The translations under genes and the position numbers were made by a program. A stretch of DNA of 64,000 bases from NCBI GenBank assembly GCA_017539905.1, contig JAFYBZ010000007.1, positions 186,001 to 250,000 of the forward strand, written 5' to 3'. The notes beneath the pieces were generated by a model. It saw only the letters and a list, made by a program, of their open reading frames with translations. It did not search any database and was not told the origin of the DNA. Below are positions 1 to 8,113 of the stretch, in pieces (position 1 is the first letter of the stretch; each line of letters begins with the position of its first letter). Source of the DNA: Clostridia bacterium. Its GTDB lineage: Bacteria > Bacillota > Clostridia > TANB77 > UBA1234.

Positions 1-1
1 T

Positions 2-343
2 GATTTAGCAAGGGCTATAGTGCTATTATCTCAAAAGGAACCCAAGAATAATGTATATCATTTTGTAAGTGATTCGAGCCCAACAATTGGCAAATACATG
101 GAAACTCTTACTGATGTTACATATAAACCTATGTCTGAGTTATACCCTATTTTGATAAATCATTCTGAAAATGCTAGTATGCAGTTTTTAGCTATGTATT
201 TAAAAGGTATTTTAAAGAACACAAAAGAAATGATCGTTCATGTAGAAAGTGATTACACTCAAGAGTTGTTGAAAAAGAATGGTTTTAATTGGTCAACAAT
301 CGGCGATGAATATATTAAGCATTGGGAAAAAATAGGTCGCTAA
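2..343 (+). CDS. 3' end of an SDR/thioester-reductase-like NAD(P)-binding protein (partial)
   Basis: The frame is open from the first bases of the window, so this is the C-terminal end of a gene that starts upstream; a GTG at 20 is internal. The visible part starts with DLARAIVLLSQ, which resembles the 'DLARAI' segment of extended short-chain dehydrogenases where the cofactor domain meets the substrate domain. It continues with a helical C-terminal part of about 100 residues ending in KHWEKIGR. In extended SDRs and the thioester-reductase domains of carrier-protein enzymes, this region closes over the substrate. The catalytic YxxxK and the Rossmann glycine motif would lie outside the window, so the substrate cannot be named. 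The downstream HD-GYP gene is co-oriented, 88 bases away. Confidence 0.55.
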   Translation, partial: DLARAIVLLSQKEPKNNVYHFVSDSSPTIGKYMETLTDVTYKPMSELYPILINHSENASMQFLAMYLKGILKNTKEMIVHVESDYTQELLKKNGFNWSTIGDEYIKHWEKIGR

Positions 344-390
344 TTTGTAAACAACCATAAAATATGTTAAAATTATTTAAATATTTATAT

Positions 391-434
391 AAAGGAGATT
401 TAGCTTGGTATAATCTAGCTAAAGCAAAAAAATG
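391..434 (+). promoter_or_regulatory. Shine-Dalgarno separated from start codon by a small hairpin
   Basis: AAAGGAG lies at 391-397, but the only usable start is ATG 432, because a TAA at 420-422 closes the frame upstream. Between them is a perfect 7-bp inverted repeat, TTTAGCT (399-405) and AGCTAAA (417-423), around an 11-base loop. Folding would bring the ribosome-binding site close to the ATG. That it controls translation is inference. Confidence 0.45.
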
Positions 435-1476
435 AGATTAAAAAATGTTGTAGAAAAAGAAGATTTTAATATTATTGTAGTAGATGATGAACAAGGTATT
501 ATTGATGCTATTACAATTTCACTAAGTAATTATCATGTTCGAGGGTTTACAAATCCTCTAGACGCAATTGAAGCAGTAAAAAATGAACATTTTGATTTGA
601 TGCTTTTAGACTTCTTAATGATGCCATTACATGGTGATCAAGTTGTTGAAGAAATACGTAAATTTAATCAATCACTATATATATTACTATTAACAGGACA
701 CAAAGACTTGGCACCACCTTTAGAAACTATTAAAAGATTGGATATTCAAGGTTATTGTGAAAAATCTAATAATTTTAACCAATTACTTTTATTAGTTGAA
801 TCTGGTTTAAAATCAGTTGCTCAAATGAGAATAATTGAAGAAATTAATGAACAATTAAAAGAAGCTAATGAGCAATTAAAAGAAGCATATTATGGAACAT
901 TAGAATCACTAAGGCTTGCTGTTGATGCAAAAGATACCTACACTAGAAATCATTCTGATAGAGTTTCTTATTATTCCGTTTTAATTGGAAAACAACTCGG
1001 ATTTTCTGAAGAGGATTTGGACACATTAAAACAAGGTGCTCTTTTCCATGATATCGGAAAGATTGGAATTCCTGATGCAATTTTGCAAAAACCACGGTAA
1101 ACTTACAGACCAAGAATATGATGATATAAAGAATCACCCATCTATAGGTGCAAAGATTTTAGGACCAGCTAAAATCTTTGAGCAGCTTATACCTATGGTT
1201 TTACGTCATCATGAAAGATATGATGGTAAAGGATATCCTGGAGGGCTTAAAGGCGAAGAAATTCCTCTTATGGCCAGAATAGTATGTGTTGCAGATTCAT
1301 TTGATGCTATGACATCAGATAGAGCTTATAGGCCAAGATTCACAGTAGTTAAAGCTATGGAAGAAATGGAAAGATGTAAAGGAGCTCAGTTTGATCCAGA
1401 ACTTGTTGATGCATTTATGATTGCAATGAGAGATAATAAAGAACAAATTATCAAAGATATTGGATTAGAGTATTAA
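432..1476 (+). CDS. HD-GYP domain response regulator (cyclic-di-GMP phosphodiesterase type), with +1 frameshift at CGG 1095
   Basis: Two-domain signalling protein. An N-terminal receiver domain (about residues 12-130) has the acidic pair VVDDE, the phospho-acceptor Asp in LLDFLMMP and the Lys in YCEKS. A short linker with the repeat EQLKEA follows, then an HD-GYP domain with HD in LFHDIGKIG and the signature GKGYPGG. HD-GYP proteins hydrolyse cyclic di-GMP or related dinucleotides in the cytoplasm. The frame breaks at codon 222: frame 0 reads ILQKPR and stops, and the domain continues in the +1 frame. Skipping the C of CGG 1095-1097 gives ILQKPGKLT, an exact match in length and sequence to the family consensus. 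Without the shift the GYP half of the active site is lost. A bidirectional terminator follows. Confidence 0.85.
1095..1097 (+). other. CGG +1 frameshift site (HD-GYP gene)
   Basis: The site reads CCA-CGG-TAA. Frame 0 stops on the next codon. Skipping C gives CCA-GGT-AAA (P-G-K), the conserved HD-GYP sequence. Confidence 0.75.
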
Positions 1477-1481
1477 AAAAA

Positions 1482-1506
1482 ACTCCCCTAAATGGGGAGT
1501 TTTTTA
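1482..1506. terminator. Bidirectional rho-independent terminator
   Basis: ACTCCCC/GGGGAGT hairpin with A and T tracts on its two sides. It separates the HD-GYP gene from the convergent trmN6 gene, whose stop codon lies in the T tract. Confidence 0.85.
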
Positions 1507-2244
1507 TTTCATTCCATAAATGTCATATATTTGATCTGTATATTCATTTTTGTCTTTATAAACATATATTGGTGGCTCCATATTTAAAAATGGTTTCCCA
1601 CCCTTTACTCCTTCAATCAAAACTAAATTAGCAGGTTCGCCAACTTGAGGATATATAAGTCTCATCCTTTTTGGTTCTAGACCATGTTTACGAAGCAAAT
1701 AAAAAATGTCAGTCATTCTCTCAACTTTATGAACCATACAAAAACTTCCACCAAAATTTAGTTCTCTTGATGCTTCTTTGACTATATCTTCTAATGTACA
1801 AGAAATCTCATGTCTAGCTATTGTCTTAGAGTCTTTTTCATTAATAATTCCACTACCCTTTGGTTTGTATGGTGGATTACAAACAACCAAATCTACACTA
1901 CCTGCTTGAATGTCTTTTTTGACTTTCAGCAAATCTTTGTTGATGATTGTGATTTTATCTTGCAAATCATTCATTTCAACTGATCGATTTGCAAGTTCTA
2001 CACTATACTCTTGAATCTCAACTCCAATTATTTCTTTTGCCTTTGGAAGTTTTGCAGAAAGAAGAATTGCTATAACACCATTTCCTGTACACAAATCAAC
2101 GACTTTTTTATGCTTCTTAGCCCCTTTAGCAAAATCTGATAATAAAACACTATCTATTCCAAAACAAAATTCTTTAGAGTTTTGTATTATTTTTAGATTA
2201 TTTAATTGTAAATCATCAATTCGTTCATTTGATTTTAATTTCAT
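1504..2244 (-). CDS. trmN6: tRNA1(Val) (adenine(37)-N6)-methyltransferase family protein
   Basis: SAM-dependent N6-adenine methyltransferase of the TrmN6/YabB family, which modifies A37 of a tRNA-Val. The 246-residue protein begins MKLKSNERIDDL. It has a Rossmann SAM motif (VVDLCTGNGVIAILLS, about residues 50-65), the acidic GVEIQE strand and the catalytic NPPY motif (VVCNPPYKPKGSG) typical of N6-adenine methyltransferases. The length is normal. I chose ATG 2244 because AAAGGAG stands just upstream; the longer open frame runs into the neighbouring gene. It is the last gene of a minus-strand group with two small membrane proteins and an MFS carrier. Whether the target is exactly tRNA-Val A37 is inferred from the family. 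Confidence 0.85.
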   Translation of the reverse strand: MKLKSNERIDDLQLNNLKIIQNSKEFCFGIDSVLLSDFAKGAKKHKKVVDLCTGNGVIAILLSAKLPKAKEIIGVEIQEYSVELANRSVEMNDLQDKITIINKDLLKVKKDIQAGSVDLVVCNPPYKPKGSGIINEKDSKTIARHEISCTLEDIVKEASRELNFGGSFCMVHKVERMTDIFYLLRKHGLEPKRMRLIYPQVGEPANLVLIEGVKGGKPFLNMEPPIYVYKDKNEYTDQIYDIYGMK

Positions 2245-2258
2245 ATTACTCCTTTTAA

Positions 2259-2639
2259 TTAGATAATAAAACTCGACATATATGACACAAAGTTTGCTGA
2301 TATAGCCATTGCAAATGCTTTTGTCCATTTTGTGTTTAACATATACTTGTACATAACAGCTTCTAACGCCCAAATTACAAATTCAATTATTGTAATAATA
2401 AGCCAAATGGTATCCTCGGGCATATCAGTGTCTCTAAACAGAAACCTTGCAAACACATTTAGTGCAGGATTTGTAAGAACATTAACTATAATTGCTGGAA
2501 TTATTATTATCTTATTTTTATAAAACGCTAGTTTTGACTTCTCTTTTTCTTTAATAGCAAGCCAAAGAAGTTGAACAACCGGGTATTCAATTATAATTGT
2601 TAAACCTAACGTAGATAATAATCTTAAAAAATCTTCCAT
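2259..2639 (-). CDS. Small polytopic membrane protein, conserved hypothetical
   Basis: 126 residues with about four hydrophobic segments: an N-terminal LGLTIIIEY stretch, IIIIPAIIVNVL, WLIITIIEFVIWALEAV and a C-terminal AMAISANFV. I do not recognise a named family. It starts at ATG 2639, one base from the end of the preceding small secreted-type gene, and ends 15 bases before trmN6, so it belongs to the MFS/small-protein operon. Small membrane proteins of this layout often accompany ECF- or MFS-type carriers, but no function can be assigned. Confidence 0.6.
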   Translation of the reverse strand: MEDFLRLLSTLGLTIIIEYPVVQLLWLAIKEKEKSKLAFYKNKIIIIPAIIVNVLTNPALNVFARFLFRDTDMPEDTIWLIITIIEFVIWALEAVMYKYMLNTKWTKAFAMAISANFVSYMSSFII

Positions 2640-2640
2640 A

Positions 2641-2868
2641 TTAGTATTCCTTCACTTTTGATTTTTTGTTTTTCATATACATCATTATTCCCATTGTTAC
2701 AAGCATCCCCATGATTAATAATGTTTTTATAACAACAACTTCTCCATCATCCTCAGGTTCTGGTGCTGGTACTGGTTTAGGCTCGGGACGTGGTGTATAA
2801 ATAATATCTGCAAATGCAGTACTTAATAAACCAAGATTTAAAAGTAATAAACTAGCTATTTTTTTCAT
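2641..2868 (-). CDS. Small signal-peptide protein with Pro/Glu-rich linker and C-terminal membrane anchor
   Basis: 75 residues. A typical N-terminal signal (MKKIASLLLLNLGLLSTAFA, cleavage expected after AFA) is followed by a short PRPEPKPVPAPEPEDD linker, one C-terminal transmembrane helix (TLLIMGMLVTMGIMMYM) and a basic tail, KNKKSKVKEY. Start ATG 2868 has GAAGGAG upstream and overlaps the end of the MFS gene by 17 bases, which suggests translational coupling. No catalytic domain fits in this size. An anchored extracytoplasmic accessory peptide for the neighbouring transporter and membrane protein is a guess from the context only. Confidence 0.6.
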   Translation of the reverse strand: MKKIASLLLLNLGLLSTAFADIIYTPRPEPKPVPAPEPEDDGEVVVIKTLLIMGMLVTMGIMMYMKNKKSKVKEY

Positions 2869-3946
2869 CTTTATTCTCCTTCTTATCAAATATTTTGAAT
2901 GCAAACCATATAGATAGTATTGCCAATATAATGCTAATTATAAGTACAGCATAATTGTTTAATGTTAAAGGATTTAAGCATATTAAATATCCTATGAATA
3001 AAAACAATGTGTTTGATCCAACCATAGTTGCTAAGTATTTGACATTACATTTTTCTAAAAGTATAAGTGTAATTGCCATTGGAACATTAAATAAGAATAT
3101 TCCAAAATATCCAAAAAATGGTATATTAAATCCCAATATCAAACTTATACAAGCCGCTCCAAGACTTATTATTGCAGTCTTCTTAAGTCCTAATTTGTCA
3201 CCTATCATTCCACCAAATGCTTTTCCCAGAATTACACAAGTTGTATATATTATTCCAATCAAAAGAGAGTCTTTAGGTTTCCAATCATACTTAATTGCTC
3301 CTCCACCAATTGATCTAACAATTATTGATGCTCCAATTAATAAAGCAATTGTAAGAATGTCATGTGCTTTAAATAGCATTCCAGCTTTTGCAATATTTTT
3401 ATGTTCTTCTTCAATATAATCAATCTTATCTCTTTGAACAAATATTAACAAAAACATTGCAACTAGAATTAAAATAATTGGTAAATAGGTTGCTGCCAAT
3501 TGCTCATAGAAAAATGTTCCCAAAAATATTCCCATAGCACCTGGCGCAACAAAAACACCATTTAAAAAGGCCTTCCCTTTGCTATTTTCAAATGCATTTA
3601 CTCCACCTTCTAAGTGAAATAATCCATTACCTATTCCAACAATACTAGACAGCACAATGGCATTTCCAAAGCCTAAAACATAGCATATTCCAATTAAACA
3701 AAAACCAATAATTCCAACATATTTATATAATTTAAGCTTATCCATTATAAATCCCATTGGAACTTGAAATGCAAATGCAAAGAAGTTGTACATTATTATT
3801 TCAGCTATATAAATATCATATAAAAATTCTCCGTTTGCATCATAACAAAAAGCAGGTGCAACTCCCAACGCAAATATACAACTTACAAAATCTACTATAA
3901 AGTGGCATATTGAATATATGCTCATTGATTTAATTTTAGTACCCAT
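2852..3946 (-). CDS. Major facilitator superfamily transporter
   Basis: About 364 residues in 10-12 hydrophobic segments, with the MFS-type loop between helices 2 and 3 (GFIMDKLKLYKYVG) and a second related loop (GGMIGDKLGLKKTA) at the start of the second half. This duplicated GxxxDKLG pattern supports MFS. The substrate is unknown; the protein is slightly short for the family. Start ATG 3946 is preferred to the upstream TTG because AAAGGAG precedes it. It is the first gene of the minus-strand group that continues with a small anchored protein, a small membrane protein and trmN6. Confidence 0.75.
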   Translation of the reverse strand: MGTKIKSMSIYSICHFIVDFVSCIFALGVAPAFCYDANGEFLYDIYIAEIIMYNFFAFAFQVPMGFIMDKLKLYKYVGIIGFCLIGICYVLGFGNAIVLSSIVGIGNGLFHLEGGVNAFENSKGKAFLNGVFVAPGAMGIFLGTFFYEQLAATYLPIILILVAMFLLIFVQRDKIDYIEEEHKNIAKAGMLFKAHDILTIALLIGASIIVRSIGGGAIKYDWKPKDSLLIGIIYTTCVILGKAFGGMIGDKLGLKKTAIISLGAACISLILGFNIPFFGYFGIFLFNVPMAITLILLEKCNVKYLATMVGSNTLFLFIGYLICLNPLTLNNYAVLIISIILAILSIWFAFKIFDKKENKDEKNS

Positions 3947-4008
3947 ATAAACTCCTTTATTTAAAAAATCCAATTATATTTTACAGTTTAAACATTATAT
4001 TTACAATA

Positions 4009-4035
4009 AAAAGACTAGGATTTCTCCTAGTCTTT
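4009..4035 (-). terminator. Rho-independent terminator of leuS
   Basis: AAAAGACTAGGA/TCCTAGTCTTTT hairpin directly after the leuS stop codon, with a T run in the minus direction. Confidence 0.85.
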
Positions 4036-4039
4036 TATG

Positions 4040-6433
4040 CTATTTTATAACAATTGTATACATTCTTCCTGGAACATAGATTTCTTTTACAATCTCTTTT
4101 CCATCAATGAATTTCTTTATGTCTTCGTTAGATTTAGCAGCTTCTTCTACTTCTTCTTTTGAAGCATCTTTATGAACTAAAATCTTTCCTCTTAATTTTC
4201 CATTTATTTGTACTGGAATTTCTATTTCATCATCAATCGTCTTTGCTTCATCAAATGTAGGCCATGGTTCATTAGAAATTGTTCCATTATGACCAAGCAT
4301 TTCCCATAATTCTTCAGTAATAAATGGAGCTACTGGATTTAATACTTTAATAAATCCTTCTGCATATTCTCTAGGTAGGCTTTCTTCTTTATATACTGCA
4401 TTTACAAATATCATCATTTGAGAAATAGCCGTATTAAATTGTAATGCTTCATAATCTTTAGACACTTTTTGAATAGTTTGATGATAAACCTTTTCTAAAT
4501 TTTTATTTTCAGAATCTGTTACTTTTCCACTTTCAAAAATTCTATATACTCTATCTAAGAATTTTCTAGCACCTTCTACGCCTGTCTTGCTCCAAGGCTT
4601 GTCAGCTTCTAAAGGTCCCATAAACATTTCATAAAGTCTTAAAGTATCTGCACCATATTCGTTAATTACATCCATTGGATTTACACAGTATTCAGGATGA
4701 CGTTTACCCATTTTGTTACCATCTTCACCAAGTATCATTCCTTGGTGAACTAGTTTTTTAAATGGTTCTTTTACTGGAACAATTCCCTTATCGAATAAAT
4801 AGTTATTCCACATTCTAGAATATAGCAAATGTCCTACTGCATGTTCTGGTCCACCTACATATAAATCAACTGGTAGCCAGTGTTTCATTAATTCTTTATC
4901 TGCAAGTTCTTTATCATTATGAGGATCTATATATCTTAGGAAGTACCAGCTTGAACCAGCAGAACCCGGCATTGTATTGGTGTCTCTCTTACCTTTCTTA
5001 CCATCAATTGATACATTTACCCAATCTACAGCATTAGCAAGTGGTGCATTCCCTCCATGAGCTTTATAATCAGTAAGATCTGGTAAAATAAGTGGAAGTT
5101 CTTCATCTTTTAAACATACAATCGAATCATCTTCCATATGTACAACTGGCATTGGTTCGCCCCAATATCTTTGTCTTGCAAATATCCATTCACGAATCTT
5201 ATAGTTAATTTTCTTTGTTCCAAGATTTCTTTCTTCAAGCCATTCAATCATTTTATTAATTGAATCTTGCTTATTCATTCCATCTAGAAATCCAGAGTTA
5301 ATATGAAGTCCATCACCTACATAGGCTTCCTCAGAAATATCTCCTCCTTCTAATACTTGAATTATTTCTAATCCAAATTTTTTAGCAAATGCATAGTCTC
5401 TTTCATCATGTGCTGGAACAGCCATAATAGCACCTGTACCATAAGTTACTAACACATAATCTGAAATCCATATAGGGATTTTCACATCGTTAACAGGATT
5501 AATTGCATAACTTCCTGTAAATACACCTGTTTTATCTTTATTTAATTCTGTTCTTTCCAAATCAGATTTCTTAGCACACTCTTCTTTATATTTTGCAACT
5601 GCTTCTTTTTGTTCAGGAGTTGTAATCTTATCTACTAATGGATGCTCTGGTGAAAGTACACAATATGTTGCTCCAAATAATGTATCGCAACGAGTAGTAA
5701 ATACTGTAAATGATTCATCAGTATCTGCAACTTTGAATTTTACTTCTGCACCAATGCTCTTACCAATCCAATTTCTTTGAATTTCTTTTGTAGATTCTGG
5801 CCAATCAATTTCATTTAAACCATCAAGTAATCTTTCTGCATATTTAGGAATATCTATAATCCATTGTTTCATATTCTTACGAATAACAGGATATCCTCCA
5901 CGTTCGCTCTTACCATCAATTACTTCATCATTTGATAAAACTGTACCTAATTCTTCACACCAGTTAACAGGCATATCTACACATCTTGCTAACCCATCTT
6001 CAACTAGTCTCTTAAAAATCCATTGTGTCCATTTATAATAGTCTGGAGAAGATGTTTGGATTTCTCTATCCCAATCATAGCTAAATCCAAGTCTCTTAAG
6101 CTGTGCTCTAAATGTTTTAATGTTTTCTTGAGTAAACTCATTTGGATGATGTCCTGTTGTAATAGCATATTGTTCTGCTGGAAGTCCAAAACTATCAAAT
6201 CCCATTGGATGAAGAACATTATATCCTTGCATTTTTCTCATACGAGAAACAATATCTGTAGCTGTATATCCCTCAGGGTGTCCACAATGTAGACCAACTC
6301 CCGATGGATATGGAAACATGTCTAAAGCATAAAATTTTGGCTTAGAAAAGTCCCAGCTATCAGTTTTAAATGTCTTGTTGTCTTCCCAATATTTTTGCCA
6401 TTTTTCTTCAATTCTTTTGTGGTCGTAAGCCAT
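4040..6433 (-). CDS. leuS: Leucine--tRNA ligase
   Basis: Class I aminoacyl-tRNA synthetase that charges tRNA-Leu with leucine. The order of motifs is complete: HIGH-type signature in [18 protein letters not shown], the editing (CP1) domain with [11 protein letters not shown] and a [15 protein letters not shown] loop, the KMSKS-type GNKMGKRHP loop, an anticodon-binding domain and the C-terminal tRNA-contact domain ([14 protein letters not shown]). About 797 residues, usual for bacterial LeuRS. ATG 6433 ([13 protein letters not shown]) is chosen over the upstream in-frame ATG because of the spacing to GAAGGA. Expression is controlled by the T-box leader upstream. I see no in-frame CGG codon. 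Confidence 0.97.
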   Translation of the reverse strand: MAYDHKRIEEKWQKYWEDNKTFKTDSWDFSKPKFYALDMFPYPSGVGLHCGHPEGYTATDIVSRMRKMQGYNVLHPMGFDSFGLPAEQYAITTGHHPNEFTQENIKTFRAQLKRLGFSYDWDREIQTSSPDYYKWTQWIFKRLVEDGLARCVDMPVNWCEELGTVLSNDEVIDGKSERGGYPVIRKNMKQWIIDIPKYAERLLDGLNEIDWPESTKEIQRNWIGKSIGAEVKFKVADTDESFTVFTTRCDTLFGATYCVLSPEHPLVDKITTPEQKEAVAKYKEECAKKSDLERTELNKDKTGVFTGSYAINPVNDVKIPIWISDYVLVTYGTGAIMAVPAHDERDYAFAKKFGLEIIQVLEGGDISEEAYVGDGLHINSGFLDGMNKQDSINKMIEWLEERNLGTKKINYKIREWIFARQRYWGEPMPVVHMEDDSIVCLKDEELPLILPDLTDYKAHGGNAPLANAVDWVNVSIDGKKGKRDTNTMPGSAGSSWYFLRYIDPHNDKELADKELMKHWLPVDLYVGGPEHAVGHLLYSRMWNNYLFDKGIVPVKEPFKKLVHQGMILGEDGNKMGKRHPEYCVNPMDVINEYGADTLRLYEMFMGPLEADKPWSKTGVEGARKFLDRVYRIFESGKVTDSENKNLEKVYHQTIQKVSKDYEALQFNTAISQMMIFVNAVYKEESLPREYAEGFIKVLNPVAPFITEELWEMLGHNGTISNEPWPTFDEAKTIDDEIEIPVQINGKLRGKILVHKDASKEEVEEAAKSNEDIKKFIDGKEIVKEIYVPGRMYTIVIK

Positions 6434-6464
6434 TTTGTAATTCCTTCTTTCTTTTTTATTCAAT

Positions 6465-6664
6465 AAAAAACACGATCAATCTTCGTATAAGGACGAGGAA
6501 TGATCGTGGTACCACCTTAATTTGTTCTCTTTTCGCTATAACGGGCGAACCCAAAACATCCAAAAGCAAGTTCATAAACTAGTATTCTAGGCCCTTTCAG
6601 CAATTAAGCCCTCTCTTATAAGAACTTTCATTTACTACTACTCTTTTTTCAACTGCTCCAATTT
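6465..6664 (-). promoter_or_regulatory. T-box leader (leucine) upstream of leuS
   Basis: The leader RNA (minus strand) carries the T-box core TGGTACCACG (6505-6514) on the 5' side of a CACGATCA...TGATCGTG terminator hairpin (6471-6508) with a T run (6465-6470). Stem I has the AGTA box and the conserved GCTGAAAGG-type loop. A CTT in the position expected for the specifier (complement of 6568-6570) would fit leucine. Uncharged tRNA-Leu should favour the antiterminator and switch leuS on. The family is clear; the exact specifier is probable. Confidence 0.9.
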
Positions 6665-6670
6665 CACATA

Positions 6671-6698
6671 ATTATACTAAATATAAGGAAAAAGTCAA
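6671..6698 (-). promoter_or_regulatory. Promoter of the leuS T-box transcript
   Basis: On the minus strand, TTGACT and TATAAT are separated by 16 bases, just upstream of the T-box leader. Confidence 0.8.
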
Positions 6699-6773
6699 GT
6701 TTTTCAAAATGTAAGATTATCATATAATTAGTTCATTTATATTCAAAAAATTATGATATTTTAGCTCTTTTTA

Positions 6774-6802
6774 TTGAACGGTTTACATAATTGTGATACA
6801 AT
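6774..6802 (+). promoter_or_regulatory. Sigma-A-type promoter of gene 6850
   Basis: TTGAAC (6774-6779), a 17-base spacer, then TACAAT (6797-6802), about 45 bases before the start codon. Confidence 0.7.
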
Positions 6803-6849
6803 ATATCTTGTGCTTATACAAGCTACAATAAAAAGAGGAGGATTCAATC

Positions 6850-7194
6850 ATGCTCTATGGAATCTCACGTTTTACGATTGATGGTCAACCTCAGGAACGT
6901 AGTCGCAAGGATTATCCTTATAGCTACACGAGGTATTGTATTTTCAACAACGGTTGGAAAAAAACAGATCAAGTAGTATGGTCTGACCGACTTCACAATG
7001 AACCTCACTACGAGAAAATCAAAGAAGAAATCCTTGGAATAGGAGACAACTTTACAAGATTTCCATCTCATAAAATTCAAGAATTCTTGAGCATACTATT
7101 TGGCTACGAAGTAAAACTTACCGGCATAGAAGAGGAATGTAACTGTTCCAACGGGTATCCTTACTGGCTGCTTTACTATAGAAAAGTTAGTTAA
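6850..7194 (+). CDS. Hypothetical protein, 114 aa, single-gene unit of unlike composition
   Basis: Not recognised. A soluble, aromatic-rich protein (YPYSYTRYC, NGYPYWLLYY) with four cysteines, including CNC near the C-terminus; no signal peptide or membrane segment. It has its own promoter, a strong GAGGAGG site eight bases before ATG and its own terminator. The codon choice is visibly richer in G and C (CGT, CGC, GGC, ATC, AAC, TAC) than in flanking leuS or the SAM methyltransferase. This suggests a separate origin, like the other isolated units at 10812, 11984, 14170 and 15860. No function is proposed. Confidence 0.65.
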   Translation: MLYGISRFTIDGQPQERSRKDYPYSYTRYCIFNNGWKKTDQVVWSDRLHNEPHYEKIKEEILGIGDNFTRFPSHKIQEFLSILFGYEVKLTGIEEECNCSNGYPYWLLYYRKVS

Positions 7195-7204
7195 ACTCTT
7201 TTTA

Positions 7205-7236
7205 CCGTCCCAATAATAATTGGGGCGGATTTTTTA
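7205..7236. terminator. Rho-independent terminator after gene 6850
   Basis: CCGTCCCAAT-AATA-ATTGGGGCGG hairpin followed by a T run. Confidence 0.8.
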
Positions 7237-7249
7237 TGCATTCAAAAAA

Positions 7250-8098
7250 CTATTTTTCTATAACACATGTAACCATCTTATAAAACACTTCATTTAATCC
7301 TGGTATTTTAGCAAGTGGAGCTACAATGCTTCTAAGTGGTGTGTATTTAATATAAATAGGATGTATATCCATCGTTTTAATAATGTTTTTAAATCTTTTT
7401 ATACTCATTTTGTTAATGTATGAAATATACTCTTTGCCATTTTTATCCTTTGAAAATCTAAATTTAATTCTTTCTTCTCCATCTGGAACATCTTTCATTA
7501 ATTCTTTATAAACGTTAATACAAGTAGTCTCACTAAAGAATAAATGAACCCATGGAACATTGATAGCATCAGATAAATGCATTCCAAATGGATGCTTGTA
7601 TGGTGGAAAGTTTAAATATATTCTTCCACCCTTTTTTAATATTCTTAATGCTTCTTTTAATGCTTCTTCTGGCCTAGATACATGTTCAAAAAAATCATTC
7701 ATAATAATTACATCAAATGATTCATCTTCAAATGGAAGCTTTGTTGCATCACCTAAAATAAATGTAAATCTATCTCTTAATTTTAATTTATCTGCTAAAT
7801 CATAAGCTTCTTTTTCATATCTTTCTACTATATCTACACCTGTAACATGCTCTGCGCCAAGGCTTGCATAGTATAAAGATTTTCCTCCGCCACCACAACC
7901 AAAGTCTAATACTTTTTTATCCTTGAACATTTCACCTGTTGTATATTTATCTAAATAAAACTTAATTGTTTGCTCGCCTTTTTCATACTGCCACTCTGCA
8001 TATGTTTGCTCTCCATTGTTTTCCAAATTAAATGGATGAACTTGTTTTGGAAAAAGAGGATTAATCTTTTTAAGTATTTTTTCACCAAATTTGCTCAT
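7250..8098 (-). CDS. Class I SAM-dependent methyltransferase
   Basis: 282 residues of the Methyltransf_11/UbiE-like fold. Motif I is VLDFGCGGGGKS (about residues 64-75), the acidic end of strand 2 is GVDIVE, motif II is FDVIIMNDFFEHVSRP and motif III is LRILKKGGRIYLNFPPYK. Such enzymes methylate small molecules or lipid headgroups; the substrate cannot be read from the sequence. The C-terminal third is helical and basic. It begins 16 bases after the nrdD stop with its own AAAGGA site, so the two are probably co-transcribed. Confidence 0.8.
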   Translation of the reverse strand: MSKFGEKILKKINPLFPKQVHPFNLENNGEQTYAEWQYEKGEQTIKFYLDKYTTGEMFKDKKVLDFGCGGGGKSLYYASLGAEHVTGVDIVERYEKEAYDLADKLKLRDRFTFILGDATKLPFEDESFDVIIMNDFFEHVSRPEEALKEALRILKKGGRIYLNFPPYKHPFGMHLSDAINVPWVHLFFSETTCINVYKELMKDVPDGEERIKFRFSKDKNGKEYISYINKMSIKRFKNIIKTMDIHPIYIKYTPLRSIVAPLAKIPGLNEVFYKMVTCVIEK

Positions 8099-8113
8099 TT
8101 AAAAATCCTTTCA

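Noticed and set aside
1090..1100. Stop-codon readthrough in the HD-GYP gene (TAA after CGG)
   Set aside because: Continuing in frame 0 past TAA does not give HD-GYP sequence; the +1 frame does.
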